Assembly (NCBI GenBank): GCA_018664265.1
Contig: JABJOR010000046.1
Coordinates: 1 to 5,068, forward strand
Source of the DNA: Rhodospirillales bacterium
Lineage (GTDB): Bacteria > Pseudomonadota > Alphaproteobacteria > Rhodospirillales > Casp-alpha2
Length of the DNA stretch: 5,068 nucleotides
Direction: 5' to 3'
Shown here piece by piece: positions 1 to 5,068 of the stretch (position 1 is the first letter of the stretch; each line of letters opens with the position of its first letter). The notes under the pieces were generated by a model. That model did not search any database. It saw only the letters and a list, made by a program, of their open reading frames with translations, and had not been told where the DNA came from. The position numbers were made by a program, and so were the translations under genes.

Positions 1-1708
1 GATGAGGTATTTGCAAAATTGGGAAATAGGGCTTTCCTGATGCGATAAATTCTATCATGGCCCCTGACATGGCCGGACCGATCGCAAAATCCGCCCAGTT
101 GATAAATTCCTTAAAAGGGCCACCGTCAAATAATTCGCAATTCAAGCCAAAATGCCTAGCGATCATTTTATAATAATGTTTCTTACGATTTCCGGGGTGC
201 AGCTTAAAACGGACTTCCGAAAACCCTAAAACCGAAAGCGCCAGCATGGTTTCAACAAAAAATTGATATTCATGGCAGGTCTTAGTGGAAAAGTCGTCAT
301 ACTGGGATGAATACTGAAGGACGAGCGCTTTTTTTCCAATGCCGCCATTCTTAATAGAACTCAGCTTTTTTAAGTTAACGAGTCTCGAGATCAATAAATT
401 TCCGGTTCTATTTTTCTCCACTTTGGCGCCAATGGAATCGAGCCATTCTTCATGAACCCTCCCCCAAGTAAAGCACCTGCTGACCAAAGCATTGATGCGG
501 GGATCGCAACCAAATATCTCCAGACGGTGTTCCTGCACCCAATGGGCATGCCACGTTGCCGTCGCTGGCACGCCATTTTGTTTGGCAATTTCCAAAAAAA
601 TCTGAATTGACGTGTTTTGAAGCCCATCGGTCAGAATGTGATCCGGTCGATATATATCAAACAGCGATTTTGCCCAAATGACGTCTTCGGCAATTTTCGT
701 TAATCTGTCCGTTTCAAGAATATTCTTCCGAATATATGTCTGAACAAATTTTTCGAGTTTATTTGTCGGGTCTTTTAAAATATCGCTTAAGCCTTGTCTG
801 ATCTCCGCGATATCCTTGTGGTCAGCTCTCAATAAAGGCCGCTTTGCAGCGCCAATTAAGATCACACCTTTGAGAATGCTCGATAATAGAAAACAAATAT
901 TTTTTTTCTGTGGGAACCAGTGGCTTAAGAGCATTGGAAAAACGGAACGACCATCAAACTCCGAGATCAAGGGAACTGAAGTTAATTGAGAATTCAACAA
1001 CAGAACCCTAGGGCGTTTTACGGAAATCCCCAATCGAGCGCGACTCAAGGAACAAAAGAACGCATCAAATATTTTATAGGCCCAGCCAGTAAGCGATTTC
1101 CTAAAGGAGACTGAGCCCTGGCCGTTATTCGTATGGGCTATTTTCGATGGGAACTCATCATCGTTTCTTGGAGAAGGGGATAGCCTTTCTAGAACCGGAA
1201 TACCTTTTTCTTTTGCAACAGTCATGACTATTTCATGGCATTGGACTGAATCAAGCACCCCGTCGGCAGTTCTGTAGTCATAGAGGACGAATTCTTCAGG
1301 GGAAAAGCGCCCACAAAGTCCCTCCAGGGAATGCTGCGCCCTTTCGAAATCTGCAATGACGATAGAAATTTCCTTAAGAAATTTTCTACCGAGAGAAACT
1401 CCATGGAACAAGGACGGGTCTTTGTTTGAGTTTTTAAACAACCAATCATTCGAGGCGATGAAGAGATTGGTATCAAGATATGACGAATCCCAATTTTCAA
1501 GACCTAGATCAGTATGAGCGCAATGAAGCCCGTTGTTTAAGCATTTCTGCCATAGAAGCCAATTGCTGGTTACCAGTAGGGTCTCTTCGTCGTTTGGCCC
1601 AAATTGATCCATATGCTCCCAGTGGGTAACCAGGGCAAAACGCCGATACGACTCCTTGAGGACCGGCGTAATGCCGTCGATGCTATAACAGGTTTTTTCG
1701 GGAATCAT
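1..1708 (-). CDS. Putative GT-B-like surface-polysaccharide glycosyltransferase, C-terminus cut by window edge
   Basis: The frame is open from the ATG at 1708 to base 1 with no stop, giving 569 codons and continuing outside the window. The C-terminal part looks like the GT-B-type transferases of capsule and O-antigen loci: RPDHILTDG (354-362); a TWG followed by LDSIGA, then TGN (414-437); a strand-like ALVLQY (461-466); KLHPGN (502-507), like the K-HPG motif of such enzymes; and a block at 541-564 with GPAMSGAMIEF and ASGKP, like the nucleotide-sugar binding end of GT-B folds. The first ~330 residues match nothing I recognise. No signal peptide or clear membrane span is visible, so it is probably cytoplasmic. 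An in-frame TAA at 1733-1735 precedes the start, and 1708 is the first in-frame ATG. No Shine-Dalgarno is evident, so translation may be coupled to the gene upstream. Donor and acceptor cannot be predicted. The open frame is certain; the glycosyltransferase call is inference from motifs. Confidence 0.72.
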   Translation of the reverse strand, partial: MIPEKTCYSIDGITPVLKESYRRFALVTHWEHMDQFGPNDEETLLVTSNWLLWQKCLNNGLHCAHTDLGLENWDSSYLDTNLFIASNDWLFKNSNKDPSLFHGVSLGRKFLKEISIVIADFERAQHSLEGLCGRFSPEEFVLYDYRTADGVLDSVQCHEIVMTVAKEKGIPVLERLSPSPRNDDEFPSKIAHTNNGQGSVSFRKSLTGWAYKIFDAFFCSLSRARLGISVKRPRVLLLNSQLTSVPLISEFDGRSVFPMLLSHWFPQKKNICFLLSSILKGVILIGAAKRPLLRADHKDIAEIRQGLSDILKDPTNKLEKFVQTYIRKNILETDRLTKIAEDVIWAKSLFDIYRPDHILTDGLQNTSIQIFLEIAKQNGVPATATWHAHWVQEHRLEIFGCDPRINALVSRCFTWGRVHEEWLDSIGAKVEKNRTGNLLISRLVNLKKLSSIKNGGIGKKALVLQYSSQYDDFSTKTCHEYQFFVETMLALSVLGFSEVRFKLHPGNRKKHYYKMIARHFGLNCELFDGGPFKEFINWADFAIGPAMSGAMIEFIASGKPYFPILQIPH

Positions 1709-1731
1709 GGGAACTGGGATGATGCAGTCAT
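1705..1731 (-). other. Eight-codon mini-ORF bridging two genes through double ATGA overlaps
   Basis: The stop of the amidotransferase (TGA, 1730-1728) overlaps an ATG at 1731-1729 as ATGA. That ATG opens a frame encoding MTASSQFP, whose TGA (1707-1705) overlaps the ATG of the next gene (1708-1706), again as ATGA. The ATG of the next gene has no recognisable ribosome-binding site. The chain could therefore pass terminating ribosomes on by two rounds of reinitiation. It may also be chance, since the peptide is too short to judge by coding character. Confidence 0.3.
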
Positions 1732-2957
1732 TTTACGGTATGACGGAGTTTCCATTCATCGGCCTCTTTCATCCAGAGGTGTGGTGAACGAAAGTTATCT
1801 AGCGTCTCGTAAAATTGTTCTTCGTTTATCTCCATGTAGTCTAGACAGTCCTGAAAATATTTTTGAGGAAACTCACCGTCGTATCGCTTGACCAGAGCCA
1901 CGCCTTCATCACGATCGATGTACCTGTGACGGATATCGTAAGCGGCGTCATATGTCGCCCTGCCGATGCCGAACTTTATGTGAGTCGTATAATATTGCAA
2001 GCCATCGATTTTATCATCCAGGCTGGCAAATTTTGTATAGGTTCCCTCCGTTCTTTCCGGGTTGGGTTGAAAACCGCAATGTTCCTGGGCAAAGTAATAT
2101 TTCTCCTGGCACCGCCAATTTTCGTAAAAGCTCATATAATGCATTTCAATGCCCGCCTCCTGGAGGTCCTCTAGCGCGATCGGTAAATACGGTTCGAGGT
2201 CGTGATGGGAGAGGCCCAAGTCAATCAGTTCGTTGTAGGACCGCTTGCCTATCACAACGTCACGGCGCTCATCCCTTGGGGAGGCAAAGAACTGAGTATT
2301 CATCGTATTGTTAAATTTAATTCGTGAACCGCCCTCTGCTTCGTTTTCGCCATACACAATAAGCTTAACGCCATACTGCAAGGCCATTTTAGGGCCGATG
2401 TTTTTTTGCCCTAGAATAAATGGCTGAAAGGGGTGAAGAAGATTGAGAAACGCTTCTCTAGTCAATAGCCGGTGGACATCGCCATTAGGTGTAAAACTGA
2501 CATTGTCAAAGCCGGCGGCAATCCAGGCGTCGAAATTTATTCGCCCTATATCCGTATACATATGAGGTGGCCATGTGATGGTCAGCGGATGCATTCCAAA
2601 TTTATATTTCAGAACATGCGAAACATACATGCTGTCCTTACCGCCACTTCCGGGAACGATAACGTCATAGCTTCCATCACTGCTACGGTGCCGGTCTAAT
2701 AGTTCCTCAAGGTCCTTTTGGCGGGCCCCCCAGTCAATTCCATCCCATTTACGTTCATGTATCCGACATGCCGAACAAACACCCTCATCATCAAATGCCA
2801 AAGTTTCTTTTTTATCTAAGTTTTTAAACTCCACAGTGGAGGACGGCCTTTGATTCGACATGACACATTTTTTGCAAAACTGGACTTCTTTCGGAAGCCC
2901 AAACAATGTCTTGGGTGAGTTTTCTTCGGTTTTAGGAGTCTTCGTGGGGGTTGTCAT
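1728..2957 (-). CDS. N-acetyl sugar amidotransferase, WbpG/PseA family (second, complete paralogue)
   Basis: This 409-residue cytoplasmic enzyme is predicted to convert an N-acetyl group on a nucleotide sugar into an acetamidino group, using ATP and ammonia. Visible in order: a polar, Thr/Pro/Lys-rich leader (1-17) that looks additional to the conserved core; LFGLPKEVQFCKKC with C28 and C31; CSAC with C61 and C64, together a likely zinc-binding quartet; the ATP PP-loop SGGKDS at 104-109; YGENEAEGG (202-210); and the family's C-terminal block TEGTYTKFASLDD (303-315), KFGIGRAT (328-335), ALVKRYDGEFP (354-364) and FRSPHLW (389-395). WbpG (Pseudomonas O-antigen) and PseA (Campylobacter pseudaminic acid) are the family's known members. 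HisH and HisF encoded directly upstream would supply ammonia. It is clearly paralogous to the fragment at 4482-5068 but diverged. Upstream of the ATG only a weak GAGA is seen. The sugar substrate is unknown. Confidence 0.93.
   Translation of the reverse strand: MTTPTKTPKTEENSPKTLFGLPKEVQFCKKCVMSNQRPSSTVEFKNLDKKETLAFDDEGVCSACRIHERKWDGIDWGARQKDLEELLDRHRSSDGSYDVIVPGSGGKDSMYVSHVLKYKFGMHPLTITWPPHMYTDIGRINFDAWIAAGFDNVSFTPNGDVHRLLTREAFLNLLHPFQPFILGQKNIGPKMALQYGVKLIVYGENEAEGGSRIKFNNTMNTQFFASPRDERRDVVIGKRSYNELIDLGLSHHDLEPYLPIALEDLQEAGIEMHYMSFYENWRCQEKYYFAQEHCGFQPNPERTEGTYTKFASLDDKIDGLQYYTTHIKFGIGRATYDAAYDIRHRYIDRDEGVALVKRYDGEFPQKYFQDCLDYMEINEEQFYETLDNFRSPHLWMKEADEWKLRHTVK
1867..1889. repeat. 23-base near-identical segment shared with the other amidotransferase gene (mate at 4648-4670)
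   Basis: Positions 1867-1889 and 4648-4670 match at 21 of 23 bases in the same orientation. Both encode the conserved KRYDGEF block of the two amidotransferases. This is the strongest DNA-level trace of paralogy I noticed, and it comes from shared coding sequence rather than a mobile repeat. Confidence 0.6.
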
Positions 2958-3055
2958 TTCTATCTCAATTGTTTGTACGGCTGGCCGCGATGACTATGAT
3001 TCATCTGAACCAAACTTGTTTATGGATGGAGGATTACTGATTACTCATAAAAAAA
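2958..3055 (-). other. 98-base intergenic gap between hisH and the second amidotransferase
   Basis: This is the only sizeable non-coding stretch in the window. Directly after the hisH stop the minus strand has seven T (3049-3055), then a tandem pair of AGTAATC (3032-3045). A 5-bp inverted repeat lies nearer the next gene (2989-2993 GATGA, 3001-3005 TCATC, 7-base loop). The T-run is preceded only by a poor stem at the hisH end, so it is not a convincing terminator. No good -35/-10 pair was found. Its length stands out beside the overlap or 19-26-base spacers elsewhere in the operon. Confidence 0.4.
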
Positions 3056-3697
3056 CTAAAGGGAAAGAAATTCCTTAACGATCATTAGTCCAGGTTCAGC
3101 ACTTTTCTCGGGATGGAATTGGCAACCCATTATATTGTCTTTTTGGATAACTGCGGAAATGGCTCTGCCGTTGTAGTGACATTCTGCCAAACAGTGCGAA
3201 GCATCGCTGGGTGACGCCATAAAAGAATGTACAAAATACATCGACGACATCTCATCGATCCCATTCAGAATTGAACCGCGCCAATTGGCGCCTTCGCTCT
3301 TGACAAGTTCATTCCATCCGACATGGGGAATTCGGTGCTTGCTGCCGTCCGATCCGGTATCAGGGATGGCGACAACAGCCCCCTCCACCAAGCCTATACC
3401 TTCATGGTTTCCAAATTCTTCGCTTCTTTCAAAAAGCATTTGCATTCCCAGGCAAATTCCCAAAAGGGGTCTGCCCTTTTTGCAGAATTCCAGTACCGGT
3501 TCGATAAGTCCGCGTTGACGCATATCGTCCATTGCGTCGGCGAAGGCGCCAACCCCCGGAAGAAGAAGCCTGTCAGCTTCGCATATATCATCTGATTTCG
3601 AGCCCATGATAACATCCGCCTCGAGATGCTCTACGGCACCGCGGACACTAAACAGATTTCCAACTCCATAATCGACGACGGTCACCTTGTTAGTCAC
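3056..3697 (-). CDS. hisH: HisH-type glutamine amidotransferase subunit dedicated to sugar amidination
   Basis: This class I (triad) glutamine amidotransferase of 213 residues, normal HisH length, hydrolyses glutamine and passes ammonia to its HisF partner. Its key motifs are all present: YGVGN (10-14); PGVGAF, the oxyanion strand, at 47-52; GICLGMQ with the nucleophile C82; PHVGWN (124-129); YFVHSF (154-159); and QFHPEKS with H195 and E197 completing the triad. The glutaminase site therefore looks intact. It starts with GTG and overlaps the hisF stop as GTGA, preceded by a good Shine-Dalgarno, so the two subunits should be made together in equal amounts. Classical HisH works in histidine biosynthesis. 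Here the flanking WbpG/PseA-type genes and the altered HisF argue that the ammonia goes to an N-acetyl sugar amidotransferase, as for the hisH/hisF copies in Pseudomonas O-antigen loci. The stop is TAG at 3058-3056. Confidence 0.95.
   Translation of the reverse strand: MTNKVTVVDYGVGNLFSVRGAVEHLEADVIMGSKSDDICEADRLLLPGVGAFADAMDDMRQRGLIEPVLEFCKKGRPLLGICLGMQMLFERSEEFGNHEGIGLVEGAVVAIPDTGSDGSKHRIPHVGWNELVKSEGANWRGSILNGIDEMSSMYFVHSFMASPSDASHCLAECHYNGRAISAVIQKDNIMGCQFHPEKSAEPGLMIVKEFLSL
3694..3697 (-). other. GTGA stop/start overlap joining hisF and hisH
   Basis: The hisF stop TGA (3696-3694) shares two bases with the hisH start GTG (3697-3695). This four-base overlap is a typical arrangement for translational coupling of subunits that form a 1:1 complex. 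Confidence 0.9.
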
Positions 3698-4455
3698 AAC
3701 TTCCTCACATTTATACCGGCGTCCAAAGCGGCATTTCTTATCTCGTTTAGGCTAATTTTATTGAAATGAATAACGTCCGCCATGGCAACGGCGGTAGCAT
3801 CGGATTCGTTAACGGCGTCAACAAAGTGATCCGTCGATCCCATACCGCCGCTAGCAATGACCGGAATATCAACATTTTCGGTTACGGCTTTAATCAACTG
3901 GAGATCAAAATTTTTATTTGTTCCCTCTTTGTCGATGGAGGTAAGAAGGATTTCTCCAGCGCCTAATTCACTCCCCCTGACCGCCCATTCGATTACATCA
4001 AGGCCCGTTCGCTCTCTACCATTGTCCGTATATGCTTCCCACTTGCCGTCTCTTATTTTTTTCGCCTCGATTGAAAGAACGATGCACTGTGAGCCAAGCC
4101 TTCTAGATAGCTCGGATAGTAGTTCCGGCCTCTTAGTGGCAGCCGTATTGACAGCAACCTTGTCAGCGCCTGAACGCAATATTTCCGTTGCATCTTCGAC
4201 AGTGCGAATGCCCCCTCCTACGGTAATTGGAATAAATAGGTCCTTAGCAGTTTTTCGAACTACTTCAGTAAGGTTATTTCGCCCGTACAAACTTGCGACA
4301 ACGTCCATATATAGTATTTCGTCGGCACCCTCTTGGTAATATTGAATTGCGTGCTGATTCGGATTTCCAACTACCCTCAATCCTTCCAGATGCACACCTT
4401 TAATCAGATTAGTGCCTTTAACATCGAGACGGGCGATTATTCTAATTTTTGCCAT
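3694..4455 (-). CDS. hisF: HisF-type subunit, ammonia-channelling partner for sugar amidination
   Basis: This complete 253-residue (beta/alpha)8-barrel protein is of normal HisF length. By hand alignment to the Thermotoga maritima HisF numbering it keeps D11, K19, D51, the phosphate loop VGGGI (79-83), N103-T104, LLTSID (170-175) and ASGG (201-204). The residues that form the ammonia gate at the barrel floor are also kept: R5, E46, K99 and the glutamate at 168 (167 in Thermotoga). Two positions differ: residue 9 of the usual CLDV is Arg (RLDV), and the catalytic Asp130 is Glu (LSIEAKK). This pattern suits a paralogue that receives ammonia from HisH and passes it to a WbpG/PseA-type enzyme rather than one that closes imidazole-glycerol phosphate. 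It begins 26 bases after the preceding amidotransferase gene without a clear Shine-Dalgarno, and overlaps hisH at its end. Family assignment is certain; the non-histidine role is inference from residues and context. Confidence 0.95.
   Translation of the reverse strand: MAKIRIIARLDVKGTNLIKGVHLEGLRVVGNPNQHAIQYYQEGADEILYMDVVASLYGRNNLTEVVRKTAKDLFIPITVGGGIRTVEDATEILRSGADKVAVNTAATKRPELLSELSRRLGSQCIVLSIEAKKIRDGKWEAYTDNGRERTGLDVIEWAVRGSELGAGEILLTSIDKEGTNKNFDLQLIKAVTENVDIPVIASGGMGSTDHFVDAVNESDATAVAMADVIHFNKISLNEIRNAALDAGINVRKL
3700..3706 (-). promoter_or_regulatory. Ribosome-binding site of hisH
   Basis: The minus strand reads GAGGAAG within the last codons of hisF. Its GAGG core sits five bases before the GTG at 3697. 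It is the only strong Shine-Dalgarno in the window, and it settles the choice of the GTG start. Confidence 0.8.
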
Positions 4456-4481
4456 TTCTATTTAACTGCCGCGTTCATCAA

Positions 4482-5068
4482 TCACAAGGGCTCTACGGCG
4501 TTCTCAGGATAATAAACGGCATGCTTGAGACGCCAATCATTGCCAGCCTTTTCCCAAAGAAGCGGAGAACGCCAACTATCAACAACGGCGTTGAAATCAT
4601 CCTCTGTAATACCAAGGTAATTCAGAAATTCACTGAAATACTTTTTCGGAAACTCGCCATCGTATCGCTTTACAAGGGCAGATGCTTCTTCCCTTGTAAT
4701 GTGTCCGTCGCGAACTTCATGAGCGGCATCTGAGGTCGCCCTAGCAATCCCGAATTTGATATACGCAAGATAAAAATGAAACCCGTCTGTTTGGTCGTCA
4801 AGACTGGCATACTTCGAATACGTTCCCTCGCTACGTCCGTCCGGATTAGCTTCAAAACCCGTATGCTCCTTGCAATAATAGTAATTTTCCTGTGGAATCC
4901 ATTTTTGATAATACGAGAACCAATGGAAAGAGCATCCGGATTTGGCCATCTCCTGCTGCGACGGTGGAGTATAAAACATGGATGCTTCTCGGGCCTCCCG
5001 TTCTGTGATAATGCCCTGATCTCTTCCGAGCTTAAGGAGATTATCGACACCAGCCCCTTTGAAATAAA
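4482..5068 (-). CDS. N-acetyl sugar amidotransferase, WbpG/PseA family (first paralogue), N-terminal half outside window
   Basis: The frame is open from the right edge to the TGA at 4484-4482, giving 194 visible residues. This is about half of the family's usual length, so the zinc-cysteine and PP-loop ATP-binding parts lie outside. An internal ATG at 4979 is not the true start: family sequence continues upstream of it (DNLLKLG, then IITEREA). Family hallmarks are FSYYQKWIPQENYYY, GFEANPDGRSEGTYSKYASLDD, KFGIARATSDAAHEVRDGHI, ALVKRYDGEFPKKYF and SWRSPLLW. The role is predicted to be ATP-dependent conversion of an N-acetyl to an acetamidino group on a nucleotide sugar, with ammonia from the HisH/HisF pair encoded just downstream. 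It resembles the family consensus more closely than the copy at 1728-2957. By hand the two share about 53 of 92 residues over the aligned block from EGTY to SPxLW. A short tail (YYPENAVEPL) extends past the paralogue's end. Whether the missing half is intact cannot be seen. Confidence 0.92.
   Translation of the reverse strand, partial: YFKGAGVDNLLKLGRDQGIITEREAREASMFYTPPSQQEMAKSGCSFHWFSYYQKWIPQENYYYCKEHTGFEANPDGRSEGTYSKYASLDDQTDGFHFYLAYIKFGIARATSDAAHEVRDGHITREEASALVKRYDGEFPKKYFSEFLNYLGITEDDFNAVVDSWRSPLLWEKAGNDWRLKHAVYYPENAVEPL

Noticed and set aside
391..627. Minus-strand 78-codon ORF in the left third
   Set aside because: It lies inside the long open frame at 1-1708 in another reading frame; the long frame has the GT-like motifs and this one has none.
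1228..1500. Minus-strand 90-codon ORF
   Set aside because: A shadow frame within the glycosyltransferase-like gene, with no recognisable domain.
1709..1727. Frameshift between the second amidotransferase and the downstream gene
   Set aside because: The amidotransferase ends at its normal family C-terminus (KLRHTVK), and the downstream frame has its own ATG and an upstream in-frame stop, so they are separate genes.
3049..3078. Possible rho-independent terminator after hisH
   Set aside because: The T-run is real, but the preceding stem (AAGG...CCTT with AT-rich inner pairs and a bulge) is weak, and co-oriented functionally linked genes follow.
3857..4339. Plus-strand 160-codon ORF opposite hisF
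   Set aside because: It is antisense to a clearly recognised hisF, has a low-complexity Ser/Pro-rich translation and no family motifs.
3694..4455. hisF and hisH as part of a histidine biosynthesis operon
   Set aside because: No other his genes are present, the flanking genes are N-acetyl sugar amidotransferases, and HisF has Glu in place of catalytic Asp130.
4670..5050. Minus-strand 126-codon ORF overlapping the first amidotransferase
   Set aside because: It is in another frame than the family signature EGTYSKYASLDD, is Arg/Ile-rich, and is a shadow of the real gene.

Overview
The window is a single minus-strand operon segment from a surface-polysaccharide (O-antigen or capsule) locus. The gene families suggest a Gram-negative, probably proteobacterial, host; base composition is moderate with no strong GC bias. 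No taxon can be fixed from the sequence. All five genes run right to left, and both outermost genes are cut by the window edges.

In transcription order the genes are: (1) the C-terminal half of a WbpG/PseA-type N-acetyl sugar amidotransferase (5068 down to 4482); (2) a HisF-type subunit (4455-3694); (3) a HisH-type glutamine amidotransferase (3697-3056), coupled to hisF by a GTGA overlap; (4) a second, complete, diverged amidotransferase paralogue (2957-1728); and (5) a long open frame (1708 down to base 1, at least 569 codons) resembling GT-B-type surface-glycan transferases. Gene 5 is open to the window edge with no stop and accounts for the whole left third, so there is no real gene desert. 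The only sizeable non-coding gap is 98 bases between hisH and the second amidotransferase.

The likely joint function is installing acetamidino (N-acetimidoyl) groups on an N-acetylated nucleotide sugar. HisH releases ammonia from glutamine, HisF channels it, and an ATP-using PP-loop amidotransferase of the WbpG/PseA family puts it on the N-acetyl group. This HisF keeps the ammonia-gate residues but has Glu at position 130, where the histidine-pathway cyclase has a catalytic Asp, which fits a sugar-modification role rather than histidine synthesis.

The most unusual feature is the arrangement: one hisF-hisH pair lies between two different amidotransferase paralogues, suggesting one ammonia supply serving two amidination steps. 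A second curiosity is an 8-codon mini-ORF that bridges genes 4 and 5 through two successive ATGA stop/start overlaps. I saw no RNA genes, mobile elements, CRISPR arrays, clear promoters or strong terminators.
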